This document shows positions 33,112 to 42,791 of a DNA stretch of 64,000 bases, one piece after another. The translations under genes were made by a program, and so were the position numbers. The notes under the pieces were generated by a model. It ran no database searches and was not told where the DNA came from. It was given only the letters and a program-made list of their open reading frames with translations. This DNA comes from Lactobacillus sp. Its GTDB lineage: Bacteria > Bacillota > Bacilli > Lactobacillales > Lactobacillaceae. Every line of letters starts with the position of its first letter. Position 1 is the stretch's first letter. The DNA is taken from contig JAKVKU010000002.1 in NCBI GenBank assembly GCA_022484695.1, forward strand, positions 62,001 through 126,000. Reading direction: 5' to 3'.

Positions 33112-34284
33112 TTAAAATTTTAAACCACTGTTTAAATAGTCCAGCATGCGTTTTGCGACTTCAACATGCAACTGGGCCCCATACTTTAGGGCCTCCGGAT
33201 TGGCAATGAAATCCTCATGGTGCAAATTAGCCTGGCCATGGGATCCTAGAAACGCGTAACAGCCAGGTACCACTTCTTCAAAACTGGCAAAATCGTCATC
33301 CGCATTGGTTGTCCTCGCTGGAATAACCGTCATAAAGCTTTGGGCTGCCTTAGCCACTAATTCAGTTACTTTTTGGTTATTGTTCACTGGTGCTGGGCCA
33401 TGGTCCCATTCAATGTCGGCACTTTGGTCAAAACTTTCAGCAGTGCTGATCACGATTTGATTTAACCGACGCTTCGCTAAGGTCCGACTTTCGGCTGAGA
33501 AGGCTCGAATCGTGCCTTTGAAGGTAACTTGATGGGGAATCACATTATTGGCATCTCCCCCTTCAATCGCCCCAATGGTCACCACCAAGCGTTCTTGGGG
33601 ATCCGTATTGCGACTGACGATGGTCTGCAGCGCCATGATAATCGCCGCTGCCGTGACAATGGGGTCCCGGCCGGTTTGGGGCATGGCTGCATGGGAACCC
33701 ACACCATTGATGGTCACGTTAAAATTGTCATTAGACGCCATTAACTTACCGACTTTGATGCCCACGGTTCCCACGGGGATGTAGGGCATATTATGAATGC
33801 CAAAAATAGCCGCCACGTCCACCATGGCCCCAGCGCCAATCAAAGTTTTGGCCCCGGTATGCCGTTCTTCCCCTGGTTCAAAAAGCAGCCGAACGTTGCC
33901 CTTCAAGGTACTGGCCTGATTTTGCAATTGGGCGGCGGCCCCTAATAAAGCCGCCGTATGAAAATCATGGCCACAAGCATGGGCCACATGGGCCACTTTT
34001 GAGCGGTAACTCAGATCGGTCTTTTCAGTGATTGGCAGGGCGTCAATATCCGCCCGTAAGGCGATGGTGGGGCCAGGTAGCCCACCTTTAATCTCCGCCA
34101 CTAAACCTGTAGACAGGCCATAATTTAATTCCGTGATGCCCAGGCCTTCAATAATCTTGCGGATTTGAGCCGTGGTCCAGAATTCTTCATTGGATAGTTC
34201 TGGATGTTGGTGTAGTGCTTTAAAAAAATTCTCCATGGCGATTTCATCAAAATGGATTTCAACATCATTGGATTCACGATTCAT
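33112..34284 (-). CDS. M20-family amidohydrolase (N-acyl amino acid/hippurate hydrolase type)
   Basis: A 390-residue metallopeptidase-like enzyme. Dinuclear metal ligands are visible in HACGHDFHTAALLGAA, FEPGEERHTGAK and the C-terminal GSHGQANLHHEDF. The lid domain with GVGSHAAMPQTGRDP lies between. It removes acyl groups from N-acyl amino acids or cleaves small peptides in the cytoplasm. ATG 34284 follows GAGGAG. It lies 29 bases downstream of the OppA-like gene on the same strand, which suggests uptake followed by hydrolysis of a peptide-like substrate. Confidence 0.88.
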   Translation of the reverse strand: MNRESNDVEIHFDEIAMENFFKALHQHPELSNEEFWTTAQIRKIIEGLGITELNYGLSTGLVAEIKGGLPGPTIALRADIDALPITEKTDLSYRSKVAHVAHACGHDFHTAALLGAAAQLQNQASTLKGNVRLLFEPGEERHTGAKTLIGAGAMVDVAAIFGIHNMPYIPVGTVGIKVGKLMASNDNFNVTINGVGSHAAMPQTGRDPIVTAAAIIMALQTIVSRNTDPQERLVVTIGAIEGGDANNVIPHQVTFKGTIRAFSAESRTLAKRRLNQIVISTAESFDQSADIEWDHGPAPVNNNQKVTELVAKAAQSFMTVIPARTTNADDDFASFEEVVPGCYAFLGSHGQANLHHEDFIANPEALKYGAQLHVEVAKRMLDYLNSGLKF

Positions 34285-34313
34285 CAGTGGACAACTCCTC
34301 TACAAAGTTGAGA

Positions 34314-35915
34314 TTACTTAGGTTGAATGTAACGATATTCAGCCATTTGACCAAATGGTTGAAATTGGAAATGACTGAAGCGATCGCTTAATAAGTAAGC
34401 GATTCCGGCCTGATAAACTGGTGCAATAGCTGCATCTTTCATAATTGCCTTCTCAGCAGCTTGTAACTTTTGATAACGGGCAGCGGGCTTTGTAGCTAAT
34501 GTAGTGTTGGCCGCAACAATAGCCGCATCATAATCTTTATTGCTATAGTGGGAAAAATTCAACTTCTGATCAGTGGTATACATAAATAATACGGACATTG
34601 GATCGGCATAATCAGGTACATAGGTTCCAAAAGCAATATCATAATCACCATTTTGTTCTGTTTGAATCCGTTGCGCCACAGGCATAGCCTTCACGTTGAT
34701 GGTTACTCCCTTCAAATGTGTTTGAATCTGAGATTGCAAATACTCAGAAACATTCTTAGCTTGCGTCGAATCTGCGCTGAGTAATTGAATGGTCAATTTT
34801 TTGGTACCCAATTGTTGTTGAGCCAGTTTCCATTCTTTTGCCGCTGCCTTGGGGTTATAGCTTAATAAATCACCCGTATCTTTGCGATAATCCTTATTAG
34901 TACTTGGATTAGTAGCTAGACCCGCCGGAACAACCCCATTTAAAGGTTTAGACCCATCTTGTAAAAAGTTATTGGTCAAGCCTTTCTTATCATAACTCAT
35001 GGCCAAAGCCCGGTGCAGATGAACGTTGGCCGTATTTTTGCGCTTATAGTTGATACTGATATAACCAATCGTTGGGGTTTGTTTCTTGTGAAGTACCTTT
35101 TGCCCAGCATATTTTTGAACATTATTATCGCCAATCGTGCCGTAATCCAGCTTACCACTGTCGAATAAATTCATTAAAGTGCCAGTATCCTTAATCACTT
35201 GAACATTTACTTGATTGATTTTAACCGACTTGGCATCATAGTATTTGGGATTCTTGACCAATTGCCAACTGTCATTGGTCCCTGTCCAGTTCTTTAAGAT
35301 GAATGGCCCATTTGATAAGGTGGTAGCCGCAGAGGTCCCATATTTATCGCCAATCTTATTGGCAAATCTTTCATTGATGGGCATAAAGTGGGCATTGGTA
35401 AAGTACTGTTCAATAAAGGGAATCGGATGTTCCAAGGTAATTTTAAGGGTATGACTATCTATGGCCTCAACGCCTAAATTAGAAGTGGGTTTTTGATTTA
35501 AGCGCACAGCTTGACCGTTTTTGATGAAATCAACTAGGCTCGATCCAAACTTGGGACTGGCCTTGCGGCGCAGACCAAAGACGAAATCTTGGGCAGTGAC
35601 CCGATCACCGTTGGACCAATATGCTTTACGCAGTGTATATGTATAAATTGTCTTGTCGCTATTAATTTTAGGTTTGCCAGCAACCATACCAGGGACTACT
35701 TTATTATTGGCATCATATCGATACAGGCCTTCATTGATCTGATCAATGGTTTCGGCGCTGGCGGCTGAAGTATAACCGGCGGGATCCAAAGTATCCAAGT
35801 TCATATTTGTCGAAGCCTCAAACACTTTTTGCTTCGTAGCTGCGCCCACTGTTCCAGGTGCCAGTACGAAAGGCAATAACAAAACAATGATAAGAATTGG
35901 TATAACTTTCTTCAT
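34314..35915 (-). CDS. Peptide ABC transporter substrate-binding protein (OppA-like) without lipobox
   Basis: A 533-residue SBP_bac_5 family protein with normal family length (TLDPAGYTSAASAETIDQIN, ALAMSYDKKGLTNNFLQDG, DYADPMSVLFMY). The signal peptide (MKKVIPILIIVLLLPFVLAP) ends GTVGA-A like a signal peptidase I site. There is no cysteine for lipid attachment, which nearly all Gram-positive OppA proteins have. So it is predicted to be secreted free, or held by another means. No OppBCDF genes are adjacent. ATG follows GAGGATG. Confidence 0.85.
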   Translation of the reverse strand: MKKVIPILIIVLLLPFVLAPGTVGAATKQKVFEASTNMNLDTLDPAGYTSAASAETIDQINEGLYRYDANNKVVPGMVAGKPKINSDKTIYTYTLRKAYWSNGDRVTAQDFVFGLRRKASPKFGSSLVDFIKNGQAVRLNQKPTSNLGVEAIDSHTLKITLEHPIPFIEQYFTNAHFMPINERFANKIGDKYGTSAATTLSNGPFILKNWTGTNDSWQLVKNPKYYDAKSVKINQVNVQVIKDTGTLMNLFDSGKLDYGTIGDNNVQKYAGQKVLHKKQTPTIGYISINYKRKNTANVHLHRALAMSYDKKGLTNNFLQDGSKPLNGVVPAGLATNPSTNKDYRKDTGDLLSYNPKAAAKEWKLAQQQLGTKKLTIQLLSADSTQAKNVSEYLQSQIQTHLKGVTINVKAMPVAQRIQTEQNGDYDIAFGTYVPDYADPMSVLFMYTTDQKLNFSHYSNKDYDAAIVAANTTLATKPAARYQKLQAAEKAIMKDAAIAPVYQAGIAYLLSDRFSHFQFQPFGQMAEYRYIQPK

Positions 35916-36079
35916 GGTAGCATCCTCCTCATTCTGATTAGTTTTACATTAGTTTCTAAAATATTAGTTAAAATACAATTAGAAGAAATGATTAATATAA
36001 CTATAATAACGTATTTTCAAAAAAGTGCAATGCTTTTATGTTATAAAATATGACCTTCTCAAAATCTGAATTACACACA

Positions 36080-36163
36080 TCAAAAAAGAGCTGTACCAAC
36101 GTGCTACCTTTGACAATGAAAATAATTCAAAATCATCAGGTACAACGCTGTACAAGCTCTTGG
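36080..36163 (-). terminator. Long hairpin with T run, end of the arabinoside operon
   Basis: Minus strand: AAGAGC-T-TGTAC pairs with GTACA-GCTCTT over about 80 bases, with further inner pairing (ACCT/AGGT), then six T. It follows the last gene of the operon by 20 bases. The outer 22 bases on each side form an imperfect inverted repeat, so the ends of a small mobile element are a less likely alternative. Confidence 0.65.
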
Positions 36164-36183
36164 TTGGGTTAAATGATCACCCG

Positions 36184-36549
36184 TTATTTTTTATTAAAGC
36201 GGGCGGTTGGATCCGTTCCTAGCAACGTGGTGAAGACATCAGTCAACGTCTCATTTTTATCTGCAAATTTCTTATTTAAAATCAGTTGGCGAAATTCTTC
36301 AATAGAAATATGTTCCGTATCTTTAAAGGGCATAGTACCGGTATCATTTTGCTGATTTAAACTCGTTTGTAACGAAATAATCAGCCCATCTTTGCTATCT
36401 AAAGTGACGGTGTAATATTCATAGTAGCCCGTGGTGCCATAGTCCCCCACAAGTTCTTTGTTGGTTTGAAAATACTTGATAATATATTGATTAAAATCTT
36501 TTTCTGATTTGAGTGCACTTTTCCATTCTGTTGGATCAATCTCGGACAT
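36184..36549 (-). CDS. Small cytoplasmic protein of unknown function in the arabinoside operon
   Basis: 121 residues, acidic to neutral, no membrane segment or signal. It lies 22 bases downstream of the GH127 gene and before the operon terminator, so it is probably co-transcribed. The ribosome site (AAAGAAG) is weak. Contains YGTTGYYEYYTVTLDSKDG. No family recognised. Confidence 0.55.
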   Translation of the reverse strand: MSEIDPTEWKSALKSEKDFNQYIIKYFQTNKELVGDYGTTGYYEYYTVTLDSKDGLIISLQTSLNQQNDTGTMPFKDTEHISIEEFRQLILNKKFADKNETLTDVFTTLLGTDPTARFNKK

Positions 36550-36571
36550 CGTAATCGCTTCTTTCTATAAA

Positions 36572-38998
36572 TTAATCACTAGCAGGATTCAATAATAAAA
36601 TGCCAAACAATCTTGCCGAAGCATTTTGATCACTGACAAACCTCAACAACAGATTAGCCTTTGCCTCATATAAATCAGCTGGTAAGCTAATCTTATAGGT
36701 GAAAAAGCCATCGGCACTGACGTTGTCAGCCTTGGCCGCATCTAGGACCACGTGATAAGCGTAGTCACTATTTGCACCTAAAGTAACTTCAATGGCCTTA
36801 AAATCATCAGCTTGATTGAATGTCAAAATCAAATCCATTGGTGCTTTTGCCTTGGTGACATCAAAAATATAACTGAAATAACCATTGGCACGCACTTGGC
36901 GAAAACGCCGGCCTTTGAAGCTACCGACCTGCGAACCTTTGGCCTCAAGGCGTTGACTGAATTCCCAGTTATTTTGATCAAAGTTGGTAAGTTCCCCCAC
37001 CACCCGTTGACGATATTTTTGCACCTGGGCAAGTTTTGCTGTCCGCTGTTGAGCTGCTTGACTTCCAGCTTGCTGCCACTGAAAATATAGGCCATAACGT
37101 CGCTTAAATACCTGATAATACGGTACAAAGTTGATGTGCTCGGCTATCCCAGGCAATTTAATCTGCAATAAGTAGCCATCAGTTTGAGCAGCCAGTTGAT
37201 AGGTGGTCTTGGCGGCGGGCAACCACTGTTCCCAAGTATCTGGGCTAGTCAGGGTATTGATTGAAGCCGGATTTAAAGTGGCGATTCGGACCAAAATCCC
37301 ATTCGGCCGATCCGCTGCCAACTGATAGTCGTCTAATACCCCGGCTAAAGCATAGGGTCCATAGCGCAGGGCAATATATTGGGAATTATCCTTTGTTGCG
37401 CTGAAAGTTAACGCCATGGGGAAATGCAATGTTAACCTTTCGCCGGCAACGACCTGTGGCATCGTGATAAAATCACTGGCATCCTCCACGTCTTCTTGAA
37501 TACCGTTACGCTTCAGGGTGGGTTTGCCGACACACCAGTCTGGCTGTCTAAACTTCAGGTCAAGGGGTTGGGCCGTCGCCTGTGGGGTCAATTGACACAC
37601 CTTCACGTCAATATTGCCTTTGGCCCGATCGACCACCATATTCAATCTTAAATTTGGCTCAGGTAAAATCACTTGGTTTGAAAAATAGCCTGAAATATAT
37701 AAGACATCATCTTCAATAAAGTAATAACTATCACCTAACTTCGTAAAGCTTTCAATACCGGTGCCCGTGCAGCACCAGAACTCGTCAAAGGGGCGATTAA
37801 ATACCTTCTGATAGCCGGCAGCCATGGGTTGAAAATAAGTCATCATGCCCGTTTCCGGGTTTTGGGAACCTAAAATGGCATTGGTGTAAGTCCGATCATA
37901 GTAATCTAAATATTGTTTAGCTCCTGTGATTTTAAATAATTCTCGGCTAAGTTTGAGCATATTATACGTGTTACAGGTTTCGCAAGTTGTGGCGCCATCA
38001 GCCATGAAAGCATCATGATAAAGGGCGCCCGCTTGATGAAAGTGTTCGCTTTGACTATTGCCACCGGTGACATAAGTATGATCGGCCACCACGATCTGCC
38101 AGAAGTTTTCCGCAGCCTGCAAATACATTAACAGTTGTGCTTGAGCCGTTTCATCTAAATACTGATCGGCCAACTTAGAATCGCTAAAAATTTCATAACG
38201 CCTTAACGCCCCAATCAACTTGGGGATCGTCGTGTTAGCGTGTTTACCCGGTAGCACATCTTGGCCAGCTGCCAACGCTTGAAATAAATCAAGCTCATCG
38301 AAATGCGTCGCCGCAACAAGGTGGCGTTCATCCCCGGTTAATTGGAAAAGTTGATACAGGGCATCATTCATCCCACCATATTCAACCTTTAACAGCTGTT
38401 TTGGATCCGCCAATTGGCTGACCCGGTGGTACACATAATTGCCAAACTGGTCCGCTACGGCCAATGCCATATTGGCCATCCCCCGATTGTAGGCCTGTAA
38501 ATGCTGATAACTGGCAATTAAACCGGCCAAAATCTTATGCAGATCATACCATGGCACGATTACGTTTTCTTTTTCCTTATCCGGAATAACTTTACCCTCG
38601 ACTTCATCTAAAGCAACTTCCCTAAAGGCCGAAATATAGCCGGCACTTTGGGGCTTAATCTTGGCATAGGCCTGTTGGGCGTGATGCAACCCGGTAATAC
38701 TTGTCTCCAGTTTAGCTAATAGTTTGCTACGGGTGACGTCATCTTTGGCCACATCCAGGCTTTGCGCTAAGGCGGATAAATAATGACCAAAGAAATGGCC
38801 CCGGAAATTATGCCCGTCAAAGCGTTCCCAACCACCATAAGGTTTGGCCGCCGTCGGTGTTAATCCGGCCACTTGCTCAAATCCATACAAGAAACGCTGC
38901 GGATCAAGACTCAACAAATAGTTAATCGTGTTCTTCTGTGCCCGTAGAACTTCAGGGTCGGTCACCTGTACATCTTGTAAGGGGATATCTGTTTTCAA
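36572..38998 (-). CDS. Glycoside hydrolase family 127 beta-L-arabinofuranosidase
   Basis: An 808-residue enzyme of the HypBA1 type (former DUF1680). The alpha/alpha barrel carries the zinc-cysteine centre: Glu and Cys in TTCETCNTYNMLK (acid/base Glu) and the Cys pair in FWCCTGTGIESFTKLGD (nucleophile Cys). Beta-sandwich domains follow from about residue 430. It releases beta-L-arabinofuranose, as found on hydroxyproline-rich plant proteins. No signal peptide. Start is TTG 38998 after GGGAGGCG; it overlaps the stop of the upstream GH51 gene (translational coupling). Confidence 0.92.
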   Translation of the reverse strand: MKTDIPLQDVQVTDPEVLRAQKNTINYLLSLDPQRFLYGFEQVAGLTPTAAKPYGGWERFDGHNFRGHFFGHYLSALAQSLDVAKDDVTRSKLLAKLETSITGLHHAQQAYAKIKPQSAGYISAFREVALDEVEGKVIPDKEKENVIVPWYDLHKILAGLIASYQHLQAYNRGMANMALAVADQFGNYVYHRVSQLADPKQLLKVEYGGMNDALYQLFQLTGDERHLVAATHFDELDLFQALAAGQDVLPGKHANTTIPKLIGALRRYEIFSDSKLADQYLDETAQAQLLMYLQAAENFWQIVVADHTYVTGGNSQSEHFHQAGALYHDAFMADGATTCETCNTYNMLKLSRELFKITGAKQYLDYYDRTYTNAILGSQNPETGMMTYFQPMAAGYQKVFNRPFDEFWCCTGTGIESFTKLGDSYYFIEDDVLYISGYFSNQVILPEPNLRLNMVVDRAKGNIDVKVCQLTPQATAQPLDLKFRQPDWCVGKPTLKRNGIQEDVEDASDFITMPQVVAGERLTLHFPMALTFSATKDNSQYIALRYGPYALAGVLDDYQLAADRPNGILVRIATLNPASINTLTSPDTWEQWLPAAKTTYQLAAQTDGYLLQIKLPGIAEHINFVPYYQVFKRRYGLYFQWQQAGSQAAQQRTAKLAQVQKYRQRVVGELTNFDQNNWEFSQRLEAKGSQVGSFKGRRFRQVRANGYFSYIFDVTKAKAPMDLILTFNQADDFKAIEVTLGANSDYAYHVVLDAAKADNVSADGFFTYKISLPADLYEAKANLLLRFVSDQNASARLFGILLLNPASD

Positions 38999-41319
38999 TT
39001 TAACGCCTCCCTTGATTTTGGCTGACTGCTCAATACGTTGACAGAATAGGGCTGAATTTCAACGGTGGGCCCGTTAACTGCAACATCTTCAAGCTTGAGT
39101 TGATTGGCTGCCCCAATTTGATTTTGGCTTGTGGGTGCCCCGACCAACCGATGCAAAGTAGCACCTACAAAGGGGGTGTCCGAAATCGTCAAACTCACCG
39201 GTTTAGCCGTGACATTTACCAATTTTAGAAAATATTGCTGTTGGACGGTGTCAAAAGTCAAATTACTGTAAAGGGGTTCAATAACAGTCGGCTTGATCGT
39301 CACTTGGTTAAATGGCTGACCGTCAATAAATGTACTGATTTGACGCTGATTGATGTGAATTTCAAAGTGATACTGCTGACCTTGTACCATGGTCCAAAGG
39401 CACTGATCCCAAACACTTTCCATCTGATGGGCGCCCCGCTGATTGATGATACTGTCTTGATTTTCCCAACCCCCAAGGATCCACAATAAGTAATCGGACG
39501 GGTTGACCTGGCCAAATACAAAATGAAAACCCTTATCTGGTCGGCCGCTGATTTTAGTCGCATCAAAGGCCACTGTATAGTCAGTACTGGCTGTGGCCCC
39601 GATTAATTGCCGTGCTTGGCCGTGGAGTTTGCCATTGGCAAAGTGCTGCTGCTCACCGGAAATGTGGTCCGTCAATTGGACATTTTGATAGTTTACCACT
39701 GTACGATCACCTTCAAAGCCAAATTCACCTGTAATGGGTTGGTCATCCGAAACGGTGGGCTTCGCAAGTCCGCTGATGGTATAAGCCACATTGTGCGTGC
39801 CTTGATAAGTCATAAACAATTGTTGAACATAATAATTGACGGTTGGTGTCACTTGCTGTTGATTAAAGAAAATTAAGACCGGATCCCAGTTCACATAATC
39901 AACATTGGCCAGTAATGGGGCATAGCAAGCTAAGCCAACCTTATCAGCATTGCGTTCCAAGCCAATCATGTAACTGGCTTCGACGACGGCGTTATACCAT
40001 TTATTTGCTTTGGAGGCATATTCCCCTAAAAACACCTTAGGTCCCGTAGGATCATAATGATCATAGCGATGCTGATTGGCCAAGAACCAATCGGTGGACA
40101 TGTAGTAATGTTCATCCACAAAATCAGACCCATATTGCTTAGCGCTATGCCAACCCCGATCAAATTCACTACCGGATGCAAAGGGGCCACTGGTATTAAT
40201 GATTTTAATATCGGGATAACGTTGCCGGATGGCTTGATGAAAGTAAGGGTAACGGTCAAAAAATGCTTGACCCACTTCTTCATTGCCAATCGCTAAATAT
40301 TCCAAATGAAAGGGTTTAGGGTGGCCGAGTTCCGCACGCTTTTTACCCCACTTGGTTGTGATTGCCCCATTGGCAAATTCAATTAAATCCAGGGCATCGT
40401 CAATCCAAGGTTGGAGTTGATCAATTGGTACTGCCCGCTGGTGATGGGGATCATAACCCCCCGGTAAAACTGGCAGTGGTTTAGCCTTTAGATCTTCAGC
40501 TAGTTGGAAATATTCATAATACCCCAAGCCAAGGGTCTGATTATAGCCCCACTTATTCCGTCTGGTTGGCCGTTGTTCCACGGGCCCAATGGTATTTTTC
40601 CAGCGATACATCGAATCCCGATCATGGGGATCAAGGGTCCCATCATGCACCAAACAGCCCCCTGGAAAGCGCATAAATTTAGGATGCATCTTGGCTAACG
40701 CTTCCCCCAGGTCTTGCCGAACACCATTTCTCCGATGTTTGAATGTCTGGTTTGGGAATAAGGAGACCATGTCTAAATTAACGGTTGCCCCCTTTAAAAC
40801 TTTGACCACCAAACGGCCTTTAGCGCTGCTTTGCCCTGCCGTTAAACTAACTTCATATTTTGTCCAAGTTGCTTTATCGATTCTTAAGGTGCTGACGGGT
40901 GAAATTGGCCGCTGGTCGGTGTCTTCAAAATAAACTTGAATTGTACTAGGGACTTGGGCTGCGGCGAAAAGTGAGAACCGATAATCGTGATTTTTTTGGA
41001 AATACATCCCTTGATTAAAGCCTTGGTTTTTGATGGTGATCGTTTCAGTAACGGGGCCAACTGCTAAATAATGGATATTATTGGCATTTAAGGATGTCTT
41101 TGTTGCGATGGCAACTTCGGCAAGATTACTGAACGTCCAGGCATAAGTGGCGTGGTAACCGGTGTGATCATCGGCGGTAAATTCAAAGGAACGGTTTTGA
41201 ACCATCTCCGCATATAAGCCACCATCGGCAGCATGATTTAAATCTTCAAAAAAAATACCATATAAATCTGGCAGTGGCGCACCTGGTTTACTTGCGACAC
41301 TCAATTTGCCCTCATTCAT
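38995..41319 (-). CDS. Glycoside hydrolase family 51-type alpha-L-arabinofuranosidase, large form with additional beta domains
   Basis: 774 residues. The N-terminus LPDLYGIFFEDLNHAADGGLYAEMVQNRSFEF is typical of the long GH51 branch, followed by a carbohydrate-binding-module-like beta sandwich (about residues 60-190). The catalytic barrel has acid/base Glu in EYLAIGNEEVGQ and nucleophile Glu in VFLGEYASKANK. A laminin-G-like insert (about 560-700) and the GH51 C-terminal domain follow. No signal peptide: intracellular. ATG 41319 follows GAGGAG. Coupled to GH127. Confidence 0.88.
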   Translation of the reverse strand: MNEGKLSVASKPGAPLPDLYGIFFEDLNHAADGGLYAEMVQNRSFEFTADDHTGYHATYAWTFSNLAEVAIATKTSLNANNIHYLAVGPVTETITIKNQGFNQGMYFQKNHDYRFSLFAAAQVPSTIQVYFEDTDQRPISPVSTLRIDKATWTKYEVSLTAGQSSAKGRLVVKVLKGATVNLDMVSLFPNQTFKHRRNGVRQDLGEALAKMHPKFMRFPGGCLVHDGTLDPHDRDSMYRWKNTIGPVEQRPTRRNKWGYNQTLGLGYYEYFQLAEDLKAKPLPVLPGGYDPHHQRAVPIDQLQPWIDDALDLIEFANGAITTKWGKKRAELGHPKPFHLEYLAIGNEEVGQAFFDRYPYFHQAIRQRYPDIKIINTSGPFASGSEFDRGWHSAKQYGSDFVDEHYYMSTDWFLANQHRYDHYDPTGPKVFLGEYASKANKWYNAVVEASYMIGLERNADKVGLACYAPLLANVDYVNWDPVLIFFNQQQVTPTVNYYVQQLFMTYQGTHNVAYTISGLAKPTVSDDQPITGEFGFEGDRTVVNYQNVQLTDHISGEQQHFANGKLHGQARQLIGATASTDYTVAFDATKISGRPDKGFHFVFGQVNPSDYLLWILGGWENQDSIINQRGAHQMESVWDQCLWTMVQGQQYHFEIHINQRQISTFIDGQPFNQVTIKPTVIEPLYSNLTFDTVQQQYFLKLVNVTAKPVSLTISDTPFVGATLHRLVGAPTSQNQIGAANQLKLEDVAVNGPTVEIQPYSVNVLSSQPKSREALN

Positions 41320-41416
41320 ATCAATTCTCCTCTGAATACACAATACACACTTCATAATTACAGATTGTCAAAACGTTTAACCTAACAAACTATTACCCAA
41401 TTGCTTGGCAATGGGA

Positions 41417-42703
41417 CTAACGTACCTTTTTGATCCGCATGATCAAAATTGAACCGATTAAGCTAATGGCAAAGGCACATGGGAAGATTGCCCGATAACC
41501 GCCTAAGTAAGTAACGATTAACCCAGCTACAACGGTCCCACCAATTTGTGACAGTGTGTTTGCCAAGTTAATAAAGCCCATATCTTTGCCGGCTGTCTCT
41601 TTGTTTGGCAAAACGGCCAAGTTCAAGGCCCCATCAACAGCATTGTAAATCCCATTTGAAATACCTACCAATACAGTCATGACATACAATGTCCAGACAT
41701 GTGGGGCAATGAATGGGAATAATTGACCAACACCAATCAAAGCGGTTGATAAGGCAACTGGTAATTTCAAACGACCAATCTTATCTGCAAATGGTCCTGA
41801 AATCGCCGTAAATACCAAGCCTAAAACTAATTGAATCAAAGCAAAAGTTGCTAAAGTCCGACCAGTGCTTGCTTGACTTAATTTCATATAATCCGTTAAA
41901 ACATATAACATATAGGCATTGACGATTGTGCCGCCCATAACCATTGCTAACTTACCACCTACGGCGAACCAATAATCCCGTGCCCCCTTTGTTGGCAATG
42001 AGAAATGTGTCCAAGCGGTTTTCCAATCGAACTTATCTCTCGGTTCATCGAAATTGGCCTTTTCATTGGCAAAAATGACATGGAGGATCCCCATGACTAG
42101 ACCAATACCGGCCATGACGTACATCCCCAGTTTAGGATTACTTAAAAATTGTGCTGCAATCATGGCAACAACTTGAATGGCCGTATACCCTAACCCATAT
42201 AATGTGGATATCGTGCCTCGCCATTTTGGCGCAATCCGATCTGCTTCTTGAGCAACCATAGCAGCTGCGACAGCATTTTCAGCAGCTGCAACGACACCCC
42301 AAGCGGCAATTATTATCCAAATATTAGTTAAGTTGGCAACTAAACAAATCATCCCAGATTCAACTAACGTTCCTATTAAGATCCAAGGTTTACGTTTACC
42401 AAACCGGCTTCTAGTTAAATCTGACAAAGCCCCGAATAAAATATTTGAAATTGCAGCGACAATGGATGTAACCGAGGCCAGAATTGCGATTGCTGCGACT
42501 TTACCACTGGGATCAATCTGGCTAAAATATTGTGGTAACAGAGTATTACGTACATTACCAGCTGGTGCCAACCAGACAAACGGCCCGATAAACATGGCCA
42601 ATCCGAATAGCTTTGGAAATTTTGGTTGTTGTTCATTTGAGATGGCCGCATTCGTCACATTGTCGGATGGATGGCCCAACTTTTCTTCTTTTTTACTTGA
42701 CAC
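41417..42703 (-). CDS. MFS sugar transporter, probable L-arabinoside importer
   Basis: 428 residues with about 12 helices. The loop DLTRSRFGKRKPWILIGT after helix 2 is the usual signature of the GPH-like/MFS sugar:cation symporters. Located between two arabinofuranosidase genes, so import of arabino-oligosaccharides is inferred. GTG 42703 follows GGGGAGGG. An almost perfect cre box lies 35 bases upstream. Confidence 0.82.
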   Translation of the reverse strand: MSSKKEEKLGHPSDNVTNAAISNEQQPKFPKLFGLAMFIGPFVWLAPAGNVRNTLLPQYFSQIDPSGKVAAIAILASVTSIVAAISNILFGALSDLTRSRFGKRKPWILIGTLVESGMICLVANLTNIWIIIAAWGVVAAAENAVAAAMVAQEADRIAPKWRGTISTLYGLGYTAIQVVAMIAAQFLSNPKLGMYVMAGIGLVMGILHVIFANEKANFDEPRDKFDWKTAWTHFSLPTKGARDYWFAVGGKLAMVMGGTIVNAYMLYVLTDYMKLSQASTGRTLATFALIQLVLGLVFTAISGPFADKIGRLKLPVALSTALIGVGQLFPFIAPHVWTLYVMTVLVGISNGIYNAVDGALNLAVLPNKETAGKDMGFINLANTLSQIGGTVVAGLIVTYLGGYRAIFPCAFAISLIGSILIMRIKKVR

Positions 42704-42737
42704 AATGAATCCCTCCCCTAAGGTATAGATCAGTTTT

Positions 42738-42751
42738 CGATAACGCTTACA
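42738..42751 (-). promoter_or_regulatory. cre box between the GH51 and transporter genes
   Basis: Minus strand TGTAAGCGTTATCG, 13 of 14 to the CcpA consensus. A weaker candidate lies upstream of the large GH51 gene at about 41368-41381. Confidence 0.65.
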
Positions 42752-42791
42752 AACATCGTTCTGCCAAGCCGTTGCTCAGCAGGCTAAATCC

